Shown here: positions 32,174-41,619 of the stretch, in pieces
Numbering within the stretch: the first letter of the stretch is position 1
Layout of the letters: each line of letters begins with the position of its first letter
NCBI GenBank assembly: GCA_029838195.1
Contig: JALGVJ010000005.1
Span: 62,001 to 126,000 of the forward strand
Source of the DNA: Promethearchaeota archaeon
GTDB taxonomy: Archaea; Asgardarchaeota; Lokiarchaeia; Sigyniarchaeales; SOKP01
Length of the DNA stretch: 64,000 nt
Reading direction: 5' to 3'
The notes under the pieces: model-generated
Databases searched by the model: none
What the model saw: only the letters and a program-made list of their open reading frames with translations
What the model was told of the DNA's origin: nothing
Position numbers and translations under genes: made by a program

Positions 32174-33373
32174 ATGATATCACCAACTACCCTTAACCCT
32201 AATTTTATTGGTCCTAGAGCCTTGTTTGATGATAATTTCATCCCTCCTAAATTATTATATAGAAGAAAAGAAAAAAATGCCTTTTTTTCCTTGTTAAATG
32301 ACGCCATCATAGATAATTTCGATTTAAGCGTATTATTTCAGGGAACTCGAGGAATTGGAAAGAAAGCTTTAGTTAATACGGTTTTAAGAGATTTAAAGCA
32401 ATTTCATGAGGATATTATGACAATAAACCAGATTAATATCAATTGTAGAGAAAAGAAAACTAAGGAGATTCTTTTTTCATTGATTACTCAAATGGATTCA
32501 ATATTGAATATTGATATTGATTTGAATGCGATTTGGAATTCAAGCATTAGTAATCTGTGGAATTTAATTAAAATCGTTTATGCTAGAATTAAAAATGAGC
32601 TCATTATCGTATTTAATAATGTGGAATATATAGAGCCAAAAATTTTTAATAAATTTTTAAATTTAGGCAAGGATGTTAATATAACAACGATTTACACGAT
32701 AAACAAGGTATTAGATCCTTCTACATTAGAAGTGCTTTCGAAATTTGACTTTAAAAATAGGTTGAATTTTTTTTCTTTTAAACAATTATATGATATTTTA
32801 AAACAGAGATGTTCCCTTACATTTCCCTTTGAGCTCGATCGAGAAATGATTGAATATATCGTAGACTTAATTTTTGAACATCACGTTCCTGTTCCGGGAA
32901 AGGGTATTGAAATTTTAAGAGATCTTTATCCATTTCTTCATAGAAAAAATACTATTACTCAATTTGAAATTTTAGAATCATGTCAGACTAATTTTGAAAC
33001 GCTTGGAATGATTGATGAGTTTAACTTGATTAATTTCATATCCGAAGAGAATATGTTAACTATTATATTTTTGGATAATTTGGCGGACTATTTTCTTACC
33101 CATTCATCAAAATTTTATATTTCTCGACTTGAATTGCATGAATTATATGAGCTATCGTGTGAAGCGTTGATTTATGAAAAAAATGCCAAAGAATTTAATA
33201 ACTTGATTCAAATGATAAATAATATAGGGATAATGAGCCGAGCAAGAAAAAAACCACTTGAAAGCTTTTCGAAATCTAAAAAAGAGACGAATAATGAATA
33301 TTATTTCATGGTTTTAGAAGCAAATAGGCTGAAAACCATGGTTGACACGATTTTTTCTAATTCCCAATTTTAA
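32174..33373 (+). CDS. ORC1/Cdc6-like protein with degenerate ATPase motifs
   Basis: About 399 residues from ATG 32174 (chosen because of the TATA box position). FIPPKLLYRRKEKNAFFSLL followed by a Walker A-like GTRGIGKK (57-64) is the Cdc6/ORC1 N-terminal layout. The key positions are altered: Lys64 stands in place of the Ser/Thr of GKS/T, and the Walker B region reads IIVFNNVEYI with Asn instead of the metal-binding Asp. The AAA+ lid and a C-terminal winged-helix-like part can follow. It probably binds DNA or partners without hydrolysing ATP. It lies 148 bases upstream of the SMC gene on the same strand. Alternative: an unrelated STAND-like ATPase. Confidence 0.65.
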   Translation: MISPTTLNPNFIGPRALFDDNFIPPKLLYRRKEKNAFFSLLNDAIIDNFDLSVLFQGTRGIGKKALVNTVLRDLKQFHEDIMTINQININCREKKTKEILFSLITQMDSILNIDIDLNAIWNSSISNLWNLIKIVYARIKNELIIVFNNVEYIEPKIFNKFLNLGKDVNITTIYTINKVLDPSTLEVLSKFDFKNRLNFFSFKQLYDILKQRCSLTFPFELDREMIEYIVDLIFEHHVPVPGKGIEILRDLYPFLHRKNTITQFEILESCQTNFETLGMIDEFNLINFISEENMLTIIFLDNLADYFLTHSSKFYISRLELHELYELSCEALIYEKNAKEFNNLIQMINNIGIMSRARKKPLESFSKSKKETNNEYYFMVLEANRLKTMVDTIFSNSQF

Positions 33374-33521
33374 TTTATATTTTTTTTTAAAACTTTCTTT
33401 TTTCATGAGATCTAAAGATTATTAAGGTTCTATTTTCTTCAATAATTTAGACCCATAAATAAGAAATTTAAAGGTAGACTATATCTTTTTTCTTATAATA
33501 TTGAAGGAAGGGAGTGTTACC

Positions 33522-36500
33522 GTGACATATATTAGAAAGATTTCGATGACGGGATTTAAATCATTTGGTGATAGAACGGTTACAATAAATTTTTCAAAAG
33601 GATTTACTTGTATTGTGGGCCCAAATGGAGCAGGAAAATCGAATATTATAGATGCATTGTGCTTTGCTTTAGGTCGATTAAGTAAAAAGACTATGAGGGC
33701 AAAAAGTTTAGAAGATTTAATATTTGCGGGAACTACCGGTAAAAACCCCAGCCGTAGAACTGCTGTTACCATCACCTTTGATAATTCCGAAGGAGTGTTT
33801 CCTGGAGGAACCGAAACGTTTGAGATTACGAGAATCATCAAAAGGGGTGGTTCGGGAAAGTATAAAATGAATGGAAAAACAGCAACGCGACAACAAATTT
33901 TAGATGCTTTGGCAAGAGGAAATATTGATCCAGATGGCTCGAATCAATTTGTTTTACAAGGAAAAATCGTAGAATTGACTCACATGAATGCAGATGAGAG
34001 AAGAAAATTTATCGAAGAGTTAATAGGATTGGAAAAATATGATGAAATGAAAGATGCTACTTATAAGGAATTAGAAAAAGCAGAGCGGGATTTAGGGCAA
34101 TTTGAGGCAATTTTTAGAGAGGTCTCTGCTCAACTAAAAAAGGTAGAGAGAGAAAAAAATGATGCATTAGCATGGAAAGAATTAGAGGAAAAAATTAATT
34201 TGTATAATGCTCAATTGATTGCTCTAAAGATTGCGAAATTACAAGACGAGGAAAAAGAATTAGAGGAAAATATTGATACTGCTAAAAAAGTGATTAAAGA
34301 ATTAGAAGAAAAAATTACAAGGGAAGAAAATCTATTAAAACAAGAATCCTTGTTGATGGAAAACATTCAGAGAAAGATTTCGGAGAAAGAATCAGATAGA
34401 GAAACCATTATTGAAGCTATAACCAATCTTAAGACAAATTTATCTTCATTGAAGACAGAATTGAATTTATCAGAACAGAGAAACGTGAAATTAGTCCAAG
34501 AAGTAGAAAAATTAAAGTCGCTTCAGATGCGATTAGAAGAGGGCCAAACTTATGATTTGTTAATAGATGCGATGAAAAATAAAATTAAAGACTGTGAAAA
34601 ACAGATTGAAAGCGCTAAAGGTGAGATTGAGCAGAGACAACAACGTCAAACAGAAATTGAGGAGAAGATTAATACCCATGAAAAGAAGAAGGCAGAATAT
34701 AATTCAGAAATTTCCCTAAAAAAACAAGAGATTTCTTCATATCAGACACAAATTAGGATTTTAAGAGAAAATATTAAGAAAAATGAGGAAAAGAAAATTA
34801 AATTAATCGAAGACCTAAATAGATTGAAGGGTGAGTCGGAAGATATTGAAACCGCCATGAAAACGATAAAATTAGAAGAAGATCGGCTAAGAGAGAGAAT
34901 AGAACGATTAAAACAAAAAATTTCTCTAGAAAATGAAAGACAAAAAGAATTAGAAGTAAAAATAAATCAACTATTACAAAAAAGAACTGAGATTAGTTCA
35001 AATGTATCGAGCCTTCAAACATCTTTAACCTCCTTAAATACAGAGATTAAAATTCAAAAAGAAAATATTGAAAACTTGGAAAAAAAGAAATTTACCTTGG
35101 GAGAACGCATAAAGGAATTAAGTAATGGAAAAGATACGGAATTCATAGTAAAAGAATTAATAACACGGAAAAATGATTTATTAAAAAAGATTCAAAATCT
35201 TAAAAACGAAGCAAAAAAAAATGAATCCAATTATAGGAATAATGAAAAAGAATTAGAGGTCTGGAAATTTCGGCAGTCTACGATTAATTCTGAAATAAAT
35301 GCGATTCAGAGTAAAATTGAAAACATGCAACTTGAATTAAATATTTTTGAAAAGGAATTGGTTAATTTACAGAGGGAAAAGCAAGGTTTGGAATTAAATT
35401 CGGAGAATTTACAAGGAAAGTTAGAAAAAATTGAGGCGAATTTAAATAATTTTAACACGAAAAAGGAAAATATTAAACGGAGATTATCTGAATTATTAGA
35501 AGAAAAAAAGAGTACCATTCAAAAAATAAATAATGCAGAACAAGAATATGAAAAAAATAGAGAAGATATAAGAGCGATTTTACAAATATTAAACATGCTC
35601 ACACAAAACATTGAAATTTCCGTAGATTCAATTAAAGGAAGCATTCAACAATCTAACTCTGAGGCAATTAAACTTGCGGGAGAGGATCTTAGAAAATTTA
35701 TATTTGACATCGTTGATATCATGAAAACTATTGAAAGTGTGAAGTGTGAGGAAGATAATATAGAAGAAATGGAAAATTTATTAAATTCCATTCGTCAAAC
35801 ATTAGATATGTTCACTGAGAATGTAGATTCTTCCATAGAACAGCTATTATTTAAAGTCCGGGAATCTGTTGATATTGCAGTCCAAGATTCTACTGCCAAT
35901 TTTGATTCATTCATTCAAGATTTAATGGAGATTTTAGAAAATATTCACGTTTCATTAAAGACGTTGACAGTTTCAAAAAGTCAAGACTTATATAAACAAT
36001 TAGAAGAAATTACCGAAAGTATTGCTTCCCAACAGAATGAATTAAATGCTATTGAACGAAAAATAGCAGAAACTGAATTGAATAAAAAACATGATATTGA
36101 AAATTTAAATTCTACGCAAGCAAGATTAAAAAATATTAATGAAAGGATTAATGAATTAAATGATAAGGTTAAAGAATATAACAATAATATTGAAAAAAAA
36201 AATCAAGAGCTTCAAAAAAAAGAAGATGAGTTAAATAGCGTGATCACGGAGATTGAAAAAATTACAACTGAAAAAAATTCATATTGGGAAAGCTTCTCAA
36301 AAATTCAACAAGAAATTGAAGAGAATCAGAAATTATTCGATGAATTACAGGTGAAATTGCAGGATTTACAAGGAATTCAATCATTTTATGAAAACATTAA
36401 TGAAATTGACCAAAATATCGAGGAAATAAGTAAATTAATCGAAATTAATAAGGGCAAAAGAGAGGAGTTAGAAAAAGAAATCAAGGAAGTACTGGAGCAA

Positions 36501-37964
36501 AGAGTTAAACTACAAGAAGAAATTGATAATTTAAACCTCGAAAAAGAGAAATTTTGGGGAAAAATTAATGATTTAAACAAGGAAATTGATGATACAACCC
36601 TTCAATTAGAAAATATAATGGATAAAAAACGCGCGCTTGAAAATGTTCAAAGAATTATTGATTCAATTGAAGAGATCTCACTAGAAAATTCTGAAGCAAA
36701 AAAAGAGATAGAACAAAGTAAAACGTTAATAGAGGAGATAAATTCCCAAATTAACACCCTTCAATTAGATGCGGATAGAATTCAGGAAATGATTTCTTCT
36801 CTAAGGAAGGAGAAAGAACAAGAGTTAAAAGAACAAAAAGAAGTTCAAAAACAATTAAATAATTTGAATAAAGATCTCCAAAAATTTCAAAGAGAATTAA
36901 ATGAGCTATTTAAAAACAAGGACCGAGAGGAGCAAATTTTATTATTGGTAGATGAAAAAAAAAATACAGAAAATAAAATCTCCGAATTAAAAAATCAAAT
37001 TGAAAAGATAGAAGAAGAGTTAATAAGAGAAAATAAAAGAAAAGATGAAAAACAAGGAGAAATTGATGATTTATTAACAAAGAAAGATGAATCGTGGAAT
37101 AAACAAAAATCTTTACAAAAAAAGATCTCAGAGCTAAAAACCTCGCATTCCTTGGAAACCTCTAAATTAAGCAACTTTGAATCAAAAAAAATCATGTGTG
37201 TTGATCAGATTGAAACTTTATATGAGCGATCTAAGGATTATGGAACTCTTCCCCCAGTTCCGGAAAATTTAACAGAATCAATTTTACAAAATCAAATTTT
37301 AGATGCAATAAATAAGAAAAAAGCTTTGGAACCCGTAAATCTGAAAGCTATTGAACAATATGACGTTATAAAAGAAAGATTTGATGAAATTGACATGCGT
37401 CGACAAACTATCCAAAGAGAACGGAAAGCAATATTAGATGCTATTGAAAAGATTGAGTTAGAAAAAACTAAATCATTCATGAAAGCATATCACGAGATTA
37501 ATAGAGCATTTTCTAATATCTTTCAAAAATTATCTCCTGGAGGATCTGCTAAAATGATTTTAGATCGGCCCGATTCTCCTTTTGAGGGAGGAATAAGCAT
37601 TGAAGCACGACCACGGGGTAAAAAGATCTCTTCTTTAGAAATATTGAGCGGAGGAGAAAAGACATTAGTTGCGCTCTCTTTCATATTTGCTGTGCAGGAA
37701 TTTTTCCCCGCTCCTTTTTATATCATGGATGAGATTGATGCAGCTCTGGATTCATTAAATGCTCATAGAGTTGCAATGGTTATAAAAGAATTTGCAGAAC
37801 AAGCTCAATTCATCATTATCAGTCATAGAGAAGAAGTTATTGTAAATGCGGAAAGAATATATGGCGTATCTATGCAAGAAAGCGGAATTACAGATATCTT
37901 TAGCGTGGACCTTCAGTCTGAAGCAAAAAAATTATTAGAACCAGAAAAAGTTAGTGCTAATTAG
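33522..37964 (+). CDS. Large SMC-type ATPase without recognisable hinge
   Basis: GTG 33522 is preferred over TTG 33501 because GGAAGGGAG (33505-33513) sits eight bases before it; the protein then has about 1480 residues against about 1170-1200 for ordinary SMC. N-terminal head: FKSFGD, Walker A GPNGAGKSN, KTMRAKSLEDLIFAG, Q-loop LQGKI. C-terminal head: GGSAKMILD, signature LSGGEKTLVALS, Walker B/D-loop MDEIDAALD, and ISHREE. The arms are coiled coil (roughly 165-680 and 820-1330). The centre (about 683-820) is helical, ILNMLTQNIEISVDSI and MFTENVDSSIEQLL, apparently a weak duplication, instead of the globular, Gly-rich SMC hinge. It acts with kleisin ScpA and ScpB, encoded 2.5-4.4 kb downstream. 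Confidence 0.9.
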   Translation: MTYIRKISMTGFKSFGDRTVTINFSKGFTCIVGPNGAGKSNIIDALCFALGRLSKKTMRAKSLEDLIFAGTTGKNPSRRTAVTITFDNSEGVFPGGTETFEITRIIKRGGSGKYKMNGKTATRQQILDALARGNIDPDGSNQFVLQGKIVELTHMNADERRKFIEELIGLEKYDEMKDATYKELEKAERDLGQFEAIFREVSAQLKKVEREKNDALAWKELEEKINLYNAQLIALKIAKLQDEEKELEENIDTAKKVIKELEEKITREENLLKQESLLMENIQRKISEKESDRETIIEAITNLKTNLSSLKTELNLSEQRNVKLVQEVEKLKSLQMRLEEGQTYDLLIDAMKNKIKDCEKQIESAKGEIEQRQQRQTEIEEKINTHEKKKAEYNSEISLKKQEISSYQTQIRILRENIKKNEEKKIKLIEDLNRLKGESEDIETAMKTIKLEEDRLRERIERLKQKISLENERQKELEVKINQLLQKRTEISSNVSSLQTSLTSLNTEIKIQKENIENLEKKKFTLGERIKELSNGKDTEFIVKELITRKNDLLKKIQNLKNEAKKNESNYRNNEKELEVWKFRQSTINSEINAIQSKIENMQLELNIFEKELVNLQREKQGLELNSENLQGKLEKIEANLNNFNTKKENIKRRLSELLEEKKSTIQKINNAEQEYEKNREDIRAILQILNMLTQNIEISVDSIKGSIQQSNSEAIKLAGEDLRKFIFDIVDIMKTIESVKCEEDNIEEMENLLNSIRQTLDMFTENVDSSIEQLLFKVRESVDIAVQDSTANFDSFIQDLMEILENIHVSLKTLTVSKSQDLYKQLEEITESIASQQNELNAIERKIAETELNKKHDIENLNSTQARLKNINERINELNDKVKEYNNNIEKKNQELQKKEDELNSVITEIEKITTEKNSYWESFSKIQQEIEENQKLFDELQVKLQDLQGIQSFYENINEIDQNIEEISKLIEINKGKREELEKEIKEVLEQRVKLQEEIDNLNLEKEKFWGKINDLNKEIDDTTLQLENIMDKKRALENVQRIIDSIEEISLENSEAKKEIEQSKTLIEEINSQINTLQLDADRIQEMISSLRKEKEQELKEQKEVQKQLNNLNKDLQKFQRELNELFKNKDREEQILLLVDEKKNTENKISELKNQIEKIEEELIRENKRKDEKQGEIDDLLTKKDESWNKQKSLQKKISELKTSHSLETSKLSNFESKKIMCVDQIETLYERSKDYGTLPPVPENLTESILQNQILDAINKKKALEPVNLKAIEQYDVIKERFDEIDMRRQTIQRERKAILDAIEKIELEKTKSFMKAYHEINRAFSNIFQKLSPGGSAKMILDRPDSPFEGGISIEARPRGKKISSLEILSGGEKTLVALSFIFAVQEFFPAPFYIMDEIDAALDSLNAHRVAMVIKEFAEQAQFIIISHREEVIVNAERIYGVSMQESGITDIFSVDLQSEAKKLLEPEKVSAN

Positions 37965-38197
37965 TTCTAGTTAAAATTAGAGTGGATTATTAAAAATTTT
38001 TACACTTTTAGAACTATTCAATTTTTAAATCTTAGTTTAATAACCTCGTGTAAAAGATATTAATGGTAATTAATCAAAGAAATTTAAAAATGAGCTGAAT
38101 TGTGCTATTTCTAATAAAATAGAGTTAAAAAGGTTAATCAATACTAATAAAATAATCACGAGCAATATTATTTTACAAATGCCTTCGGATTTCAAGT

Positions 38198-38854
38198 TTA
38201 ATTCCTTCTATTTATTATTTTCAATATTTTTTTTTCAAGATCCGTTAAGTTTAGATTATTTTGATCAATTTTTTCAAAAATATCGTGTAAAAGTTCTAAT
38301 AGATATAATTGATTAAAATCATTGTATCTATCTTGAATTGCAACCCTCTTTTCTCTATATTCTTTAATTATCGTTTGGATATTTTCTTTAGAAATAATTT
38401 CTTTGTTAATTTCTTGAATTTTAGGATTTTTTTTCAAATCATTAATAATTTTTTTGGTTAAATCGGAGATTCCCTCTAAAATGGTTGTTTTAAAATTTTT
38501 AAATTTCTGTGTGTACTTTAAATTTCTTTGAATGGTTGGAATTTCATCAGAATCTTCTTTATTTAATTTTAAATCATTTGGAGTTTCTAGTTCTTGAATA
38601 CATTTTTGCTTACTATTTCCAATAGATTCTTCTTTTTCAACATTTTCTTTAACAACATCACCTTCCCTATAATCATCTAAAATATTTTTTTGCCATTTCT
38701 GTCCATCTAATGCGAATAACTCCATTGAGCGTACTTCATCCCTCTGTTCTATTGAGATTTCATAAAATTCTCTTAAAATTTTATCGATTTCATAGTCATT
38801 ATCATTTTCTTGATCCTCTGAGAAATCCTGGTTAATTTCTGAAATAATCTGCAC
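38198..38854 (-). CDS. Acidic coiled-coil protein of unknown function
   Basis: A 218-residue protein with a strongly acidic N-terminal half and a helical, charged C-terminal half (IIKEYREKRVAIQDRYNDFNQLYLLELLHDIF). No known domain. It sits convergent to the SMC gene within the SMC/ScpAB block, and might be a chromatin or SMC-associated protein; only position argues for that. Codon usage looks like its neighbours. Confidence 0.45.
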   Translation of the reverse strand: MQIISEINQDFSEDQENDNDYEIDKILREFYEISIEQRDEVRSMELFALDGQKWQKNILDDYREGDVVKENVEKEESIGNSKQKCIQELETPNDLKLNKEDSDEIPTIQRNLKYTQKFKNFKTTILEGISDLTKKIINDLKKNPKIQEINKEIISKENIQTIIKEYREKRVAIQDRYNDFNQLYLLELLHDIFEKIDQNNLNLTDLEKKILKIINRRN

Positions 38855-39185
38855 CTCTTTTAAAAATAATTTTTAAGAAAGAAATTCAAGCATTATTTGT
38901 TGATTTGCCCTTTTAAAGTCCTATATTTTCTCTTTTTCAAAATTATTAAAAAAATCTCGAATTAAATCAATTTTCAATTCTTTTAGGGAACAATTAAGAA
39001 CACGTTTATTTCATTCCCAATTCTATCGTGATTTTTTAACCAATCTTTGACAAAAAATGAAACTTTTTAGTTAATTCAAGAGATAATAATGAAATTTCTT
39101 AAATTTAAAAAATAAAATGTTTACGATTAATTATCTGATTAGAGAAAAAAAGTAGGTATTGAATTAATTTCTTCATAATAAAGAG
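38855..39185. other. AT-rich stretch without a gene
   Basis: 331 bases between divergent genes. It is very AT-rich with no long frame, repeat or hairpin that stands out; promoters for both neighbours are presumably inside. Confidence 0.5.
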
Positions 39186-39485
39186 ATGATGGAACTAAAT
39201 TACATTATTTTTGGAATTTTTTTATTCACGAGCTTTTTCATAATTATTTTTGTTTTTGCCGCACTTTCAGCAGATCTCTTCATTACGGTGATATCGTTTT
39301 TATTTTATCTCATATTATTAATACCCTTTTACATCCTACTGAATGAGTTTAAAATTCAAATTTATTATTATGATTTAGAAACCTTATCTTATTTTATTTC
39401 TTTTTACTCGTTTTCCATTTTAATAACTTCTTTTTTCGGAATATATCTTTTTATTCAAACGTGCTACCTAATTTTAGCAGCATGA
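39186..39485 (+). CDS. Small hydrophobic membrane protein
   Basis: A 99-residue protein with three hydrophobic segments (about 6-27, 30-50 and 67-97) and short polar loops. No family is recognised. Hydrophobic frames in AT-rich DNA can arise by chance, but the regular helix spacing and a purine-rich AAAGAG close to ATG support a real gene. It precedes the MglA-like GTPase by 126 bases. Confidence 0.4.
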   Translation: MMELNYIIFGIFLFTSFFIIIFVFAALSADLFITVISFLFYLILLIPFYILLNEFKIQIYYYDLETLSYFISFYSFSILITSFFGIYLFIQTCYLILAA

Positions 39486-39611
39486 TCTTGGTCCTTTTTT
39501 AAATAAAAAAGTAAAGTGTTTATGAGAGTAATATAATGAACTTCTCTCTTCTTTAGAATTTTAAAATTAAAACGTTCTATTTAAATAAATTGTCGCGGAC
39601 AAAAAATAACC

Positions 39612-40259
39612 ATGATTGTCGATCAACTATCTAAAACGATCTTCATAAAAATTATTTTATACGGTCCTGCGATGGCAGGAAAGACCACCTTAATGGATTT
39701 CATCCACTCAATTCACGGAGATCGAGGAGTATTAGATAAAATTGAAGGAACCCATGGAAGGACATTATTTTGGGATCACGGTGTTTATACTTTTGTAATT
39801 TCAAAGGGCTGGAAAGTAAAATTAGTATTAATTGGCACTACGGGCCAAAAATATTATAAAGATAACCGCATGGTGATAATGAAGCAAGGATGTGATGGAA
39901 TTATCTTTATAGCAGATGCGAGAAAAACAGAGATCGAACGAAACATGGCAAGTTTCGCTGAATTGGTGGGAATATTTGGTCCAAATTTATCAAAAATTCC
40001 AATTGTAATCTGCTTGAATAAGTATGATTTGGACAAAAATACGTTAATCTCGTTAGAAGATTTCCGAAAGATTTTAAAAGACCGATTTAAGGAAATTATT
40101 GAAAATGAAGAACGTTTGCGAATCTCTTATAGAATTACGATTGCCGTGAAAGGATATGGAGCGATGGAAGCTTTAAGACAAGTTTTATTATTCATTAATC
40201 CCGATCTATTAAAACTATTGGAACCTGAATTAAAGAGTGGTCAAGTTATAATAATTTAA
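39612..40259 (+). CDS. MglA-like small GTPase
   Basis: A 215-residue GTPase with G1 GPAMAGKT (18-25), GRTLFWDHG (the MglA-type RT.F.D segment), G3-like LIGTTGQKYYKDNR, GCDGIIFIADARKTEIERN and G4 LNKYDL. The RTLFWD...GQKYY...DGIIFIADA layout is that of MglA, the bacterial/archaeal polarity GTPase partnered by Roadblock protein MglB, with Thr instead of the usual Pro/Ala at G3. The C-terminus reads LKSGQVIII, with no lipidation signal. It lies between the SMC and the scpA-scpB genes; whether it has a part in chromosome or cell organisation is unknown. Confidence 0.85.
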   Translation: MIVDQLSKTIFIKIILYGPAMAGKTTLMDFIHSIHGDRGVLDKIEGTHGRTLFWDHGVYTFVISKGWKVKLVLIGTTGQKYYKDNRMVIMKQGCDGIIFIADARKTEIERNMASFAELVGIFGPNLSKIPIVICLNKYDLDKNTLISLEDFRKILKDRFKEIIENEERLRISYRITIAVKGYGAMEALRQVLLFINPDLLKLLEPELKSGQVIII

Positions 40260-40532
40260 AGTAATTCTTTTTTCTTTTCTATTATTTTTCTATTTATCTC
40301 AAATAAGAATGATCATTTAGCTTCCATAGATAAAAGATTAATTTTTATGTAGGTCGTTATGAATCTACGATAATAATCGAAAGGGGAGAAGAAGAAAGAT
40401 ATTTAAAAAAGAACCTTTATGGAATAATTAGAACTTAATAAATTTGAAAAGAAAATCTTAAATTTATAATTAAGGATTTGGAAAAGACATATTTTTAAAT
40501 TTTTTTAAAAAAAGTTATTATTACTAAAAAAG

Positions 40533-41597
40533 ATGGTTCATTCATTAGAAGAGATTAGTGGCATAGGGAGAAAAACGGCTCAGATTTTAAAACAAGTTGG
40601 GGTCAATTCAGTTGAAGATCTAGCCTCAATAAACATAAATGATTTAATCAAAGTAAAAGGGATTGGAAAAGCTACTGCTGAACGATATATTAAAAAGGCA
40701 AAAGAATTCCTACAAATGAAGAAACAGGGGGAAAAAAAAGAAGTTGAAGGAGATAAAGAGGAAATCATTGAAGAGCTAATTGCCGGAGCAGAGGAGGATT
40801 TCTCAACCGCCAAAAAAGAGAGCCTAGATTTAAATTTTTGGAATAAACCACCATATTCTAGTTTGTTGGATTCGGAACTCGCGAAAGAATCGAAACTAGT
40901 GTTTTATAATCTTAGTAATTTGGTTAATGAATTCTTCGATAAAATGCTCAAGGAAGAAATCATTAATTATAAGATTTCGGGCATAGCTTTAAAAAATTCA
41001 GCTATTTTACATCATTATAAAATCAGCAGCGTGATAAAAGAGGAGGAAGAGATCCAAAAACAAGAGGATATTGAAAAACTAAGAGAGAGCCATAGAAGAA
41101 CCATTCCAAAAACCCTCCCCCAACCATTGCGTCCAAAAATGGAGATCTCAACTAAAGAAGAGCTATTTGAAGCCATGAGATCTGCCATCATTGAAACCAT
41201 GCAAAAGAAAGAAAAACTAAAGAGAAGGAGAATTCTGCGAGAACAGAGAAAACAAAAGAGATTACAAATGAGGTCTAAAGCAAAATTACCAAAAGAATTA
41301 TTAAAGCATATCACCGGAAAAGAACAAACAGTAGAAGAATTACACGAATCGTGGTTTAATCGGATAAAATCTATAATCAATTTAAATAATAAGGAAAGTA
41401 CTTCATTTTTTGAACTTATAGATTTAATAAATAAGGAAGAAAAAACGGAAATTGGAAAGAGATTTAGTTTAGTTCGCCTCTTTCTTGCCTTGATGTTTTT
41501 ATCTACGGGAGGGGTTAAAAGTACTGCTAAAATGAATCCCGTGATTCAATTATTTCAAGAACATGATTTTAATGATATTAAGATTCAATTAAAATAA
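40533..41597 (+). CDS. ScpA-type kleisin fused to N-terminal helix-hairpin-helix domain
   Basis: A 354-residue fusion. Residues 1-60 carry two helix-hairpin-helix motifs (ISGIGRKTAQIL and VKGIGKATAERY), a non-sequence-specific DNA-binding fold. After an acidic linker, residues about 98-175 read as the ScpA N-terminal domain (LDLNFWNKPPYSSLL; YKISGIALKNSAILHHYK). The middle is a basic linker, and residues about 275-354 are the kleisin C-terminal winged helix (STSFFELIDL, FSLVRLFLALMFLSTGGV). ScpA closes the SMC ring and binds ScpB. ScpB follows after 22 bases. The HhH fusion is unusual for ScpA and would add direct DNA binding. Confidence 0.8.
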   Translation: MVHSLEEISGIGRKTAQILKQVGVNSVEDLASININDLIKVKGIGKATAERYIKKAKEFLQMKKQGEKKEVEGDKEEIIEELIAGAEEDFSTAKKESLDLNFWNKPPYSSLLDSELAKESKLVFYNLSNLVNEFFDKMLKEEIINYKISGIALKNSAILHHYKISSVIKEEEEIQKQEDIEKLRESHRRTIPKTLPQPLRPKMEISTKEELFEAMRSAIIETMQKKEKLKRRRILREQRKQKRLQMRSKAKLPKELLKHITGKEQTVEELHESWFNRIKSIINLNNKESTSFFELIDLINKEEKTEIGKRFSLVRLFLALMFLSTGGVKSTAKMNPVIQLFQEHDFNDIKIQLK

Positions 41598-41619
41598 TTA
41601 TAATTCATCTACTTATAAC

